Shown here piece by piece: positions 45,509 through 53,251 of a stretch of 64,000 nt of DNA. Origin of the DNA: Microbacterium telephonicum (GTDB lineage Bacteria > Actinomycetota > Actinomycetes > Actinomycetales > Microbacteriaceae); NCBI RefSeq assembly GCF_003651225.1, contig NZ_RCDB01000002.1, forward strand, positions 248,001-312,000, in the 5' to 3' direction. Numbering within the stretch: position 1 is the first letter of the stretch; each line of letters starts with the position of its first letter. Below the pieces are notes generated by a model, which was not told the DNA's origin, did no database searches, and saw only the letters and a list, made by a program, of their open reading frames with translations. Both the position numbers and the translations under genes were made by a program.

Positions 45509-45892
45509 ATGGATGCGGCGGACGACTCGGGGTCGAGCACGGTCGAGTTCGTGCTCGTCGGATCGCTGCTGACGCTGCTGACGCTGGCCGTGCTGCAGTT
45601 CGGGCTCGCCGTCTACGTGCGCAACGTCGTGCACGATGCGGCGGTGGACGGCGCCTACCACGCGGCCCTCGCCGACGTGGACCTCGCCGAGGGCGGGGAG
45701 CGCACGCGGCAGGTCGTCGAGCGCACCGTCGGCGGCGGCATCGTCGATGCCGTCTCCGTGCGCGAAGTGACCGATGCCGGCGGCGCGTTCGTCGAAGTAT
45801 CTGTGACCGCGACGCTCCCGCTGGTGGGGCTGCTCGGCGCGCCACGCGGGTGGGAGGTGATCGCGCGTGCTCCGGCCGAATCGTTCGACTGA
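45509..45892 (+). CDS. TadE-like pseudopilin
   Basis: A 127-residue TadE-family protein. The N-terminal GSSTVEFVLVGSLLTLLTLA helix is the TadE pilin-like segment with the conserved Glu, followed by QFGLAVYVRNVVHDAAVDGA and a small extracytoplasmic domain. TadE proteins are minor pilins needed for Flp pilus assembly. The gene's 3' end overlaps the next gene's start by 26 bases. Confidence 0.85.
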   Translation: MDAADDSGSSTVEFVLVGSLLTLLTLAVLQFGLAVYVRNVVHDAAVDGAYHAALADVDLAEGGERTRQVVERTVGGGIVDAVSVREVTDAGGAFVEVSVTATLPLVGLLGAPRGWEVIARAPAESFD

Positions 45893-46337
45893 GCCTGATG
45901 ACGGCGGAGCGGATGCCGGATCGGCGGCGATCGAGTTCATCTTCGCGGGACTCGTGCTGCTCGTCCCCATCGTCTACCTGATCGTCGCGCTCGGCGCGAT
46001 CCAGGGGCAGGCCATGGGAGTGCAGACCGCCGCCCGCCAACTCGCCCGGTCGATCGCGACGGCCGACGGCGCGGCGGATGCCGACCGCCGGGCCGAGCGG
46101 ATCGCCGACGCCGTCGCGGAGGAGTACGGCATCGACCGCGCCTCCCTCGAGGTGTCCGTGGAATGCACGCCCACGGCGCAGGGCTGCCCGTCCGCCGGGG
46201 CCACGCTGCACGTGCACGTCGCGACACGCGTCGCACTGCCCCTCATCCCGCCCGTGCTGGGGCTCGACGACCTTGCCGCCGTGCCCGTCGAGGCGCAGGC
46301 CGTGCACAAGGTCTCTCGCTACGCGGTGGCGCCGTGA
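45867..46337 (+). CDS. TadE/TadG-like pseudopilin (second copy)
   Basis: A 156-residue protein with DAGSAAIEFIFAGLVLLVPI as its pilin-like helix (conserved Glu), then GQAMGVQTAARQLARSIATA and an extracytoplasmic domain with a Cys pair (VECTPTAQGC) that could form a disulfide. GTG start inside the 3' end of the previous tadE gene; the 26-base overlap implies coupled translation. The stop overlaps the next GTG by 4 bases. Confidence 0.83.
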   Translation: MLRPNRSTEPDDGGADAGSAAIEFIFAGLVLLVPIVYLIVALGAIQGQAMGVQTAARQLARSIATADGAADADRRAERIADAVAEEYGIDRASLEVSVECTPTAQGCPSAGATLHVHVATRVALPLIPPVLGLDDLAAVPVEAQAVHKVSRYAVAP

Positions 46338-46753
46338 GAGCGCGGCGGCCGGACGACGACGACGAGGGGAGCGTGCTCCTGCTGACCCTCGGCTACGCGC
46401 TCCTGGCCATCGTGCTGGTGCTCGTCTGCGTCGACGCGACGAGCCTCTACCTGGCGCAGAAGCGGGCCGACGCCGTGGCCGATGCCGCGGCGCTGGCCGG
46501 CGCCGACGGTTTCGAACTGCGGATCGTGGCGGGCGAACCGGTCGCGGTGCTCACCGACGCGGACGTGCGCGCGCAGGCCGATGCGGTGGTCGCCGCCGAG
46601 GGCGCCGCGTCGGTCGTCTCGGCCGACACGCCCGACGGGGCCTCGGCGCGCGTCACCGTCCAGACGACCTGGCGACCGCCCGTCTTGACGCTCTTCGTCC
46701 CCGATGGTCTGTCCCTGCAGGCGACGGCGACGAGCCGCACCGCCCTGCGGTGA
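46334..46753 (+). CDS. TadG-like / Rv3654c-type pilus-associated protein
   Basis: A 139-residue protein: short charged N-terminus (VRARRPDDDDEGSVLL), one hydrophobic helix (LTLGYALLAIVLVLVCVDAT), then SLYLAQKRADAVADAAALAG, a signature shared with the actinobacterial helicase/secretion-neighbourhood TadE-like family, and a small beta-rich domain. It closes the Tad locus. GTG start overlaps the previous stop. Confidence 0.82.
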   Translation: MRARRPDDDDEGSVLLLTLGYALLAIVLVLVCVDATSLYLAQKRADAVADAAALAGADGFELRIVAGEPVAVLTDADVRAQADAVVAAEGAASVVSADTPDGASARVTVQTTWRPPVLTLFVPDGLSLQATATSRTALR

Positions 46754-46770
46754 GCGGACGAGTCGCCCAG

Positions 46771-46828
46771 CGCCGCGGCACGAAAGGGCTCAGCGCCGTG
46801 GCACGAGAAGCTCACCGCCGCGGCACGA
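46771..46828. repeat. Three imperfect direct repeats at the end of the Tad locus
   Basis: CGCCGCGGCACGA (46771-46783), CGCCGTGGCACGA (46794-46806) and CGCCGCGGCACGA (46816-46828) recur with periods of 23 and 22 bases. The third copy encodes part of the C-terminus of the convergent MFS gene, so the repeat may have spread from that 3' end. No function is evident. Confidence 0.5.
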
Positions 46829-48086
46829 ACCGCGGCACCCAGCGCAGGAACGCGCCCGCGCCGACGAGTCCGACCACGCCCATGGCGGCCGTCGCGATCG
46901 AGAGCGAGAACACGGCGGCGATGGCCGAGACGAGCAGCGGCGCGACGGCGCCGCCGGCATCCGTGAGCGTGCGCCATGATCCCAGGAACGCGGCCGGCTC
47001 GCTCTGCGGTGCGACATCCGCACCGAGTGTGAGCAGGATGCCGCTGGACAGGCCGTTGCCGACCCCCAGCACGGCCGCGAACATCGCGAACCACATCGCC
47101 GCCTCATCGAGGTCGTGCGTCAGCGAGAGCGCGAGGAAGCCCGTGCCCATCAGGACCATCGCCGGGAGGGCGGCCCACAGCCTTCCGAACCGGTCCATCA
47201 CCTGGCCGCTCGCGTAGAACAGGGCGAAGTCGATCGCCCCGGAGATGCCGACGACGAGGGCGATCGTCTGGGCGTCGAGCCCGATCGACACTCCCCAGAG
47301 GGGGAGCACGACCTGGCGGGCCGACCGCACCGCCGACAGCGAGGCCGCCGCGAGCCCCAGCCGCGACAGCACGCCGCGGTTGCGCCACATCGTGCGGATG
47401 ACGCCCGTCGGCGCGTGGGTGCCGATCGAGCCGGTGACGGCTTCGCCGGTGTCTTCCCGGTCACGGCCGTCGTCGGCGGGGGTCCGGCCGGTGATCGTCG
47501 TCTCCGGGTCGGGACCCAGCAGGACGAGGGCGACGGTGGCGACGAGGCACACGCCGAAGAACCACACCGCTGCGTGCTCGTCGCCGAAGATCGCGAGCAG
47601 GCCGGCGGCGATGAACGGCCCGACGAACATGCCGAGGCGGAACGATCCGCCCAGCAGCGACAGCGCCCGCGCCCGGAACGACAGCGGTACGCGTGTCGTC
47701 ATGAACGAGTGCCGCGCGAGCCCGAACGCCGCCGCGCAGAATCCGATGAGCAGCACCGAGGCGGTCAGCACGGGAAGACTCGGCGCGACGATGAGCCCGA
47801 CGACGCCGGCCAGCGCGATCCCGCCGCCGAGCGCCATCGTCGCCCGTTCTCCGATGCGGGCGACCGCCCACCCGGCGGGGATGTTGCCGCACAGCTGGCC
47901 GACGACGAGGGCGGATGCCACGAGCGCGGCCATCGGGACGTCGGCGCCGAGCTCCGAGGCGAGCACCGGGATGAGGGGGATCACCGCGCCCTCGCCGAGC
48001 CCGAACAGCACCGTCGGCCCGTAGATCATCGGCGCGAGGCGCCACAGCATCCGCCGGATCGATTCGGGGGAGTCGTCGGGGGACAC
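46812..48086 (-). CDS. MFS transporter
   Basis: A 424-residue major facilitator with twelve predicted helices in two halves joined by an acidic linker ([19 protein letters not shown]). The motif A region between helices 2 and 3 appears as [20 protein letters not shown], and the second half has [17 protein letters not shown]. The substrate is unknown; it looks like a drug- or metabolite-efflux permease. GTG 48086 was used as start (GGAAGG just upstream); ATG 48053 is an alternative. Divergent from prfB with 25 bases between the starts, so the promoters overlap. Confidence 0.86.
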   Translation of the reverse strand: MSPDDSPESIRRMLWRLAPMIYGPTVLFGLGEGAVIPLIPVLASELGADVPMAALVASALVVGQLCGNIPAGWAVARIGERATMALGGGIALAGVVGLIVAPSLPVLTASVLLIGFCAAAFGLARHSFMTTRVPLSFRARALSLLGGSFRLGMFVGPFIAAGLLAIFGDEHAAVWFFGVCLVATVALVLLGPDPETTITGRTPADDGRDREDTGEAVTGSIGTHAPTGVIRTMWRNRGVLSRLGLAAASLSAVRSARQVVLPLWGVSIGLDAQTIALVVGISGAIDFALFYASGQVMDRFGRLWAALPAMVLMGTGFLALSLTHDLDEAAMWFAMFAAVLGVGNGLSSGILLTLGADVAPQSEPAAFLGSWRTLTDAGGAVAPLLVSAIAAVFSLSIATAAMGVVGLVGAGAFLRWVPRFVPRR

Positions 48087-48111
48087 GCCTTCCACGTTAG
48101 TCTGGAGTGTC

Positions 48112-49224
48112 ATGCTCGAATTCGATCCGTCCGCCGACATCCAGGCCCTGCGTTCCACCTTCGCCGACATCAAGGCCGTGGCGGACGTCGAGGCGCTCAC
48201 CGCCGACATCGCGCGCCTGTCCGAGGAGGCGGGCGCGCCCGACCTCTGGGACGACGTCGAGAAGGCCCAGAAGGTCACCAGCGCGCTCAGCCACCGCCAG
48301 GCCGAGCTGAAGCGCCTCACCGAGATCGAGCAGCGTCTCGACGACCTCGACGTGCTCGTCGAGCTCGCCAACGAGATGGAAGACGAGGAGTCCGTCGAAG
48401 AGGCCAAGCGCGAGCTCGTCGACCTGGGCGAGACGATCAGCCAGCTCGAGGTGCAGACGCTCCTCGACGGCGAGTACGACGCGCGCTCGGCCGTCGTGAC
48501 GATCCGCTCCGGCGCCGGCGGCGACGACGCGACCGACTTCGCCGAGATGCTGCTGCGCATGTACCTGCGGTGGGCCGAGCGCCACAAGTACCCGGTCAAG
48601 GTCATGGACACCTCCTACGCCGAGGGCGCCGGCATCAAGTCGGCGACGTTCGAGATCGACGCGCCGTACGCCTACGGCACGCTCTCGGTCGAAGCCGGCA
48701 CGCACCGCCTGGCGCGAATCAGCCCGTTCGGATCGGCCGACAAGCGGCAGACGTCCTTCGCCGCCGTCGAGGTCATCCCGGTCATGGAGGAGGCCGTCGA
48801 GGTCGACGTGCCCGAGGGCGACATCCGCGTCGACGTCTTCCGCTCGTCGGGTCCCGGCGGGCAGTCGGTCAACACGACCGACTCGGCGGTGCGCATCACG
48901 CACATCCCGACCGGCATCGTCGTGTCGATGCAGAACGAGAAGTCGCAGATCCAGAACCGTGCGGCCGCCATGCGCGTGCTGCAGACCCGCCTCCTGCTGC
49001 TGAAGAAGGAGGAGGAGGCCGCCAAGAAGAAGGAACTCGCCGGCGTCATCACCGCGAGCTGGGGCGACCAGATGCGCTCCTACTTCCTCTACGGCCAGCA
49101 GCTCGTCAAGGACCTCCGCACCGGCTACGAGGTGGGAAACCCCGCCGCCGTGTTCGACGGCGACCTCGACGGACTCATCGCGGCCGGCATCCGCTGGCGC
49201 AAGCGCAAGGACGACGACGACTGA
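48112..49224 (+). CDS. prfB: Peptide chain release factor 2
   Basis: A 370-residue class I release factor recognising UGA/UAA. The peptidyl-hydrolase motif is [18 protein letters not shown] (GGQ) and the stop-recognition region is [19 protein letters not shown] (SPF). The frame is continuous from ATG, so the programmed +1 frameshift with in-frame UGA seen in many bacterial prfB genes is absent. It begins the conserved prfB-ftsE-ftsX-smpB block, also seen in mycobacteria. Confidence 0.97.
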   Translation: MLEFDPSADIQALRSTFADIKAVADVEALTADIARLSEEAGAPDLWDDVEKAQKVTSALSHRQAELKRLTEIEQRLDDLDVLVELANEMEDEESVEEAKRELVDLGETISQLEVQTLLDGEYDARSAVVTIRSGAGGDDATDFAEMLLRMYLRWAERHKYPVKVMDTSYAEGAGIKSATFEIDAPYAYGTLSVEAGTHRLARISPFGSADKRQTSFAAVEVIPVMEEAVEVDVPEGDIRVDVFRSSGPGGQSVNTTDSAVRITHIPTGIVVSMQNEKSQIQNRAAAMRVLQTRLLLLKKEEEAAKKKELAGVITASWGDQMRSYFLYGQQLVKDLRTGYEVGNPAAVFDGDLDGLIAAGIRWRKRKDDDD

Positions 49225-49270
49225 GTTCGACGCGTCGAGTGTCGTTCGACGCATCCGCGTGACGCGCACG

Positions 49271-49276
49271 TAGGCT
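49271..49276 (+). promoter_or_regulatory. Putative leaderless -10 of ftsE
   Basis: TAGGCT ends 9 bases before the ATG at 49286. Confidence 0.45.
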
Positions 49277-49285
49277 CGTCGGGTC

Positions 49286-50419
49286 ATGATCCGGTTCGAA
49301 AACGTCACCAAGCACTATCGCGGGACGACCAAGCCGGCGCTGAGCGATGTCGGCTTCGAGGTGCAGCGCGGAGAGTTCGTCTTCCTCGTCGGCGCATCCG
49401 GGTCGGGCAAGTCGTCGTGCCTGCGCCTCATCCTGCGCGAGGACACCCCCACCGACGGCCAGGTGATCGTGCTCGGGCGCGACCTGCGCACACTGGCGTC
49501 GCGGAAGGTGCCCTACTTCCGCCGTCACGTCGGATCCGTGTTCCAGGACTTCCGGCTGCTTCCGGGCAAGACGGTGTTCCAGAACGTCGCGTTCACGCTG
49601 CAGGTCATCGGGTCTTCGCGTGCCTTCATCACGCAGGCGGTGCCCGAGGCGTTGGCCCTCGTGGGCCTCAAGGGCAAAGAGAAGCGGATGCCGCACGAGC
49701 TCTCGGGTGGCGAGCAGCAGCGTGTCGCCATCGCCCGCGCGATCGTGAACCGCCCGCAGATCCTGCTCGCCGACGAGCCGACCGGAAACCTCGACCCCGC
49801 CACCTCGGTGGACATCATGCAGCTGCTCGCGCGCATCAACACGGGGGGCACGACGATCGTCATGGCCACCCACGAGGCCGGCTTCGTCGACCAGATGCAG
49901 CGCCGCGTCATCGAACTGCGCGGCGGTGTCATGGTGCGCGACGACCGCCACGGCGGCTACGGCGACACGTCGCAGCTGCCCTCGCTCGCCCCCGAGCCGG
50001 TGCGGGGCGCTGCCGCCACGGCGGCGCTGACCGCTGTGCTCGAGCTGCAGAAGCAGATCGCGCGCGAACAGGGGTCGACCGGCCCCGTGCCGCAGATCAC
50101 ACACGACCCCGCGGGGGCGGCGGCTGCCGCATCCGTCCCTTCCCAGGCGCCGACAGAGCCGCCGACGGAGTCCGCCGCGCCGATCGTCGAGAGCGTCGAT
50201 CCGGTGGCGGTCGCTGCGGCGCGCGTGAGCGCCGAACCTCCCGTCTCCGCCCCGGCGGCGTCGGGCGAGGCCGGTGCCCCCGGTGACACGGCGCCGATCA
50301 CGCGCGCCGTGCCGCTGATGACCGGACCGGTCGATCTCGATGAGCTCGGACTGTCGGGGGTGGACGTCAAGCGTCTGGGCCTCGGAGCCGACGAGGACGA
50401 AGTGGGGCCCACCTCGTGA
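49286..50419 (+). CDS. ftsE: Cell division ATP-binding protein FtsE with C-terminal extension
   Basis: A 377-residue ABC ATPase. Walker A is GASGSGKSSCL, then the Q-loop VFQDFRLLPGKTVFQNV, signature LSGGEQQRVAIARAI, Walker B LLADEPTGNLDP and the H-loop ATHEAGFVDQM. With FtsX it activates peptidoglycan hydrolases at the division site. The conserved domain ends near residue 225; the remaining ~150 residues are Ala/Pro/Thr-rich low complexity ending in VDLDELGLSGVDVKRLGLG. Most FtsE proteins stop near 230 residues, so this tail is unusual. GTGA overlap with ftsX. Confidence 0.94.
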   Translation: MIRFENVTKHYRGTTKPALSDVGFEVQRGEFVFLVGASGSGKSSCLRLILREDTPTDGQVIVLGRDLRTLASRKVPYFRRHVGSVFQDFRLLPGKTVFQNVAFTLQVIGSSRAFITQAVPEALALVGLKGKEKRMPHELSGGEQQRVAIARAIVNRPQILLADEPTGNLDPATSVDIMQLLARINTGGTTIVMATHEAGFVDQMQRRVIELRGGVMVRDDRHGGYGDTSQLPSLAPEPVRGAAATAALTAVLELQKQIAREQGSTGPVPQITHDPAGAAAAASVPSQAPTEPPTESAAPIVESVDPVAVAAARVSAEPPVSAPAASGEAGAPGDTAPITRAVPLMTGPVDLDELGLSGVDVKRLGLGADEDEVGPTS

Positions 50420-51330
50420 GAGTCCGCCTCATCCTCGGCGAGGCGTTCACGGGCCTGCGCCGCAACGCCTCCATGGTCATCTCGATCGTGCTCGTGACCT
50501 TCGTCTCGCTGACGTTCGTCGGCGCAGCGATGCTCATGCAGATGCAGATCGGCAAGATGCAGGACTACTGGGTGGATCGCGCCCAGGTCGCCGTGTTCAT
50601 GTGCTCGTCGATCTCGACGACCGAGACCTGCGCGAGTGGCACGGCCAGCGAAGAGCAGGTGCAGGCGGTGCGCGACAAGCTCGACGGCGAGGCGCTGCAG
50701 TCCGTCATCCGCGACTACCGGTTCGAGACGCGCGACGACGCGTACGCGAACATCATCGCGCTGTACGGCGACGACTACGCCGACTTCGTTACGCCCGAGC
50801 AGCTCAACGAGACGTTCTGGGTGAACCTCGTCGATCCGAGCCAGTCCGACGTGCTCGCCGAAGCCTTCGGCGGCCAGGACGGCGTGGAGCAGGTCAAGGA
50901 CCAGCTGCAGTACCTCGACCCGCTCTTCTCGGCACTCACCGTCGCGACGTACATCGCGATCGGCATCGCCGTGCTCATGCTCGTCGCCGCCGTGCTGCTG
51001 ATCGCGACGACCATCCGGCTGTCGGCGTTCGCCCGGCGCCGTGAGCTCGGGATCATGCGGTTGGTGGGTGCGTCGAACCGGTTCATCCAGACGCCGTTCA
51101 TCCTCGAAGGCGTGTTCGCCGCGTTCATCGGCTCACTGCTGGCGTCGGCGGCGATCGTCGCCGGAGTGCAGTTCGGCGTCGGCGGATACCTCGAGGGGCG
51201 GGTCGACTTCATCACGACGTGGGTGCAGTTGCCCGATGCCCTCGTGGTCGTCCCGGTGGTGATCGGCATCGGTCTCGTGCTGGCCGCGGTGTCGGCCGGA
51301 TTCGCGATCCGGCGCTGGCTGCGCGCCTGA
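50416..51330 (+). CDS. ftsX: Cell division protein FtsX
   Basis: A 304-residue membrane protein: N-terminal helix (MVISIVLVTFVSLTFVGAAM), a large extracytoplasmic loop with a Cys pair (MCSSISTTETC) that may form a disulfide as in mycobacterial FtsX, then three C-terminal helices around TIRLSAFARRRELGIMRLVG (the FtsX/MacB motif). It passes the FtsE ATPase signal to extracytoplasmic hydrolases such as RipC. GTG start overlaps ftsE by 4 bases. Confidence 0.95.
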   Translation: MRVRLILGEAFTGLRRNASMVISIVLVTFVSLTFVGAAMLMQMQIGKMQDYWVDRAQVAVFMCSSISTTETCASGTASEEQVQAVRDKLDGEALQSVIRDYRFETRDDAYANIIALYGDDYADFVTPEQLNETFWVNLVDPSQSDVLAEAFGGQDGVEQVKDQLQYLDPLFSALTVATYIAIGIAVLMLVAAVLLIATTIRLSAFARRRELGIMRLVGASNRFIQTPFILEGVFAAFIGSLLASAAIVAGVQFGVGGYLEGRVDFITTWVQLPDALVVVPVVIGIGLVLAAVSAGFAIRRWLRA

Positions 51331-51344
51331 GCCCGGCGGTCGGC

Positions 51345-51350
51345 TAGACT
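51345..51350 (+). promoter_or_regulatory. Putative -10 of smpB
   Basis: TAGACT. Transcription would start near 51357, giving a leader of about 40 bases that contains two tandem palindromes and a GAGGAGAG ribosome binding site. Confidence 0.5.
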
Positions 51351-51361
51351 GATGGGCTGCC

Positions 51362-51381
51362 GTCGGCCGACGTCGGCCGAC
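51362..51381. repeat. Two tandem 10-base palindromes in the smpB leader
   Basis: GTCGGCCGAC occurs twice head-to-tail with no gap (51362-51371, 51372-51381), each a perfect palindrome. It lies between the putative smpB -10 and its ribosome binding site. Two copies could pair with each other as a 10-bp RNA hairpin with no loop, fold as smaller units, or bind a protein at the DNA level. Confidence 0.6.
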
Positions 51382-51397
51382 ATCACGAGGAGAGATC

Positions 51398-51874
51398 ATG
51401 CCCAGGGAACGCGGGGAGAAGGTCATCGCGACCAATCGTCGCGCGCGTCACGACTACACGATCGAGAAGACGTATGAGGCGGGGCTCGTGCTGACCGGCA
51501 CCGAGGTCAAGTCGCTCCGGCAGGGGCGCGCGAACCTCACAGACGGCTACGCGTACATCGACGGAGGACAGGCGTTCCTCGACGCGGTGCACATCCCGGA
51601 GTACTCGCAGGGCCACTGGACGAACCACGCCGCCAAGCGCACCCGCAAGCTGCTGCTGCACAAGGAGGAGATCGTCAAGCTCTCCCACGCGATCAGCGCC
51701 GGCGGGTACACCCTCGTCCCGTTGAAGCTGTACTTCTCGGATGGCCGCGCCAAGGTCGAGATCGCGATCGCGAAGGGCAAGCGCGAGTTCGAGAAGCGTC
51801 AGACGATCCGCGAGCGCGAGGACAAGCGCGAGGCCGAGCGTGCCATGCGCTCCCGCAACCGCCTCGGCGACTGA
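51398..51874 (+). CDS. smpB: SsrA-binding protein SmpB
   Basis: A 158-residue trans-translation factor that carries tmRNA to stalled ribosomes. Signatures: [40 protein letters not shown], and a C-terminal basic tail ([18 protein letters not shown]) that enters the mRNA channel. ATG follows GAGGAGAG by 5 bases. I do not see ssrA (tmRNA) immediately downstream within the window. Confidence 0.96.
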   Translation: MPRERGEKVIATNRRARHDYTIEKTYEAGLVLTGTEVKSLRQGRANLTDGYAYIDGGQAFLDAVHIPEYSQGHWTNHAAKRTRKLLLHKEEIVKLSHAISAGGYTLVPLKLYFSDGRAKVEIAIAKGKREFEKRQTIREREDKREAERAMRSRNRLGD

Positions 51875-51917
51875 CCCCTCCCGAGGCAATCGAACTCGCC
51901 GACGACGGCGGGTGCGC

Positions 51918-52006
51918 GGGTTTCGATACGCCGGCTGCGCCGGCTACTCAACCACCGGAGCCTTCCGGTCGTTGAGCGAGGAGCGTGAGCGACGAGTCGA
52001 AACGCC
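51918..52006. repeat. REP-like palindromic element
   Basis: A ~89-base element of nested dyads: GTTTCGA (51920-51926) pairs with TCGAAAC (51997-52003); CCGGCTGCGCCGG (51931-51943) is a small hairpin; CTCAACCACCGG (51947-51958) pairs with CCGGTCGTTGAG (51965-51976), 11 of 12. The outer arms with TTTCGA and the inner GTTGAGCGAGGAGCG are, to my knowledge, the style of dispersed intergenic repeats in Microbacteriaceae genomes. Only one copy was found in this window. Confidence 0.65.
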
Positions 52007-52027
52007 CCGAGCTTCGCGGCGCGAGGA

Positions 52028-52033
52028 TAGGCT
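52028..52033 (+). promoter_or_regulatory. Putative leaderless -10 of the ACT-domain gene
   Basis: TAGGCT ends 7 bases before the ATG at 52041. Confidence 0.48.
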
Positions 52034-52040
52034 CGGCGGC

Positions 52041-52550
52041 ATGGCACACCTCGTCCTCACCGTCGTCGGCGACGACCGCGCCGGCCTCGTCCGCGCCCTC
52101 GCGGACACCGTCGCCGTGCACGGCGGCAACTGGGAGCGCAGCGAACTCGCCGAACTCGCCGGAGCGTTCGCGGGCATCGTGCTGGTCACCGTCCCCGACG
52201 ATGCCGCGGCCGGGCTCGTCACCGCGCTGCAGGCGCTCGACGGGATGCTGCGCGTCACGACGCACACCGGAACGCACGTGGCGGACGCCGCCGCGTCCCG
52301 CACCTTCTCGTTCACGGTGCTCGGCAACGACCGTCCGGGCATCGTGCGAGAGGTGACGTCTGCGATCGCCGCGAACGCCCTCAGCATCGACAGTTTCACG
52401 AGCCGCACCCTCGAGGCGCCGATGGCCGGCGGCACCCTGTTCGAAGCCGAGGTATCGGTGCGGGTCCCCGCCGATGCCGACCTGGCGCCGCTCGTCACCG
52501 AACTGGAACGGATCGCGGGGGAGATCCAGGTCGACCTCACGCTCGCGTGA
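52041..52550 (+). CDS. Tandem ACT-domain protein (GcvR-like)
   Basis: A 169-residue protein with two ACT domains: AHLVLTVVGDDRAGLVRALA at the start and FSFTVLGNDRPGIVREVTSA in the second half, each with the GxDRxG(I/L)V pattern. This is the layout of glycine-cleavage repressor GcvR-like proteins, which sense amino acids and act through partner proteins rather than DNA. No gcv genes are nearby. The stop overlaps the next GTG by 4 bases. Confidence 0.86.
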   Translation: MAHLVLTVVGDDRAGLVRALADTVAVHGGNWERSELAELAGAFAGIVLVTVPDDAAAGLVTALQALDGMLRVTTHTGTHVADAAASRTFSFTVLGNDRPGIVREVTSAIAANALSIDSFTSRTLEAPMAGGTLFEAEVSVRVPADADLAPLVTELERIAGEIQVDLTLA

Positions 52551-53212
52551 ACGCCGCGCGTCTCGCAGACGACATCCGCGCGGCGCTGCGGGAAGTCGCC
52601 GATCCGGCACGCGCCCCGGGCCAGCAGGCGTACATGAAGTCCGCCATGCCATTCCTCGGCGTCCCGGTGCCCGAATCCCGCCGCATGGCCCGCGCCCTCG
52701 CCAAGGACGTCACCGACGGGGACGTGTTGGCGGATGCCGCATCCGCCCTCTGGGACGAGGCGACGCACCGGGAGGAGCGCTACGCCGCGCTCGCGCTGCT
52801 CGCCCTCCCGCCGTTGCGCCGCGACCCGGCACTCGTCGCGCTGCTCGAGCGGTTCACGGTCGAGGGCGCGTGGTGGGACTTCACCGACGAACTCGCCCAC
52901 CGCGTCGCCGAGCTGCTCGACACCGACCCGGTTCCGATGGCCGCCCAGGTGCGGGCGTGGGCGCATTCCCCCGACATGTGGCTGCGTCGCCTCGCCGTCA
53001 TCGCCCAACTCGGACGCCGGGAGCGCGTCGACCGGATGCTGCTCGCCGATGTCATCGAGGCGAACCTCGACGACGGCGAGTTCTTCATCCGGAAGGCGAT
53101 CGGGTGGGCGCTGCGGGACCACGCCCGGGTCGCGCCGGACTGGGTGCGTGCGTTCGTCGCCGCCCACCCACTCAGCTCCCTCAGCACGCGTGAGGCGCTC
53201 AAGCACCTCTGA
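52547..53212 (+). CDS. DNA alkylation repair protein (AlkD-like)
   Basis: A 221-residue all-helical HEAT-like repeat protein. Signatures of the family: MPFLGVPVPESRRMARALAK, HREERYAALALLALPPL, WWDFTDELAHRVAELLDTD and DDGEFFIRKAIGWALRDHAR. AlkD-type glycosylases remove N3- and N7-alkylpurines without base flipping. GTG start in a 4-base overlap with the ACT-domain gene. It runs convergently with the transporter downstream. Confidence 0.9.
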   Translation: MNAARLADDIRAALREVADPARAPGQQAYMKSAMPFLGVPVPESRRMARALAKDVTDGDVLADAASALWDEATHREERYAALALLALPPLRRDPALVALLERFTVEGAWWDFTDELAHRVAELLDTDPVPMAAQVRAWAHSPDMWLRRLAVIAQLGRRERVDRMLLADVIEANLDDGEFFIRKAIGWALRDHARVAPDWVRAFVAAHPLSSLSTREALKHL

Positions 53213-53251
53213 CACGCGCGATGTCGGGCCGTTCGGGTCGTCGTCGTGTGT

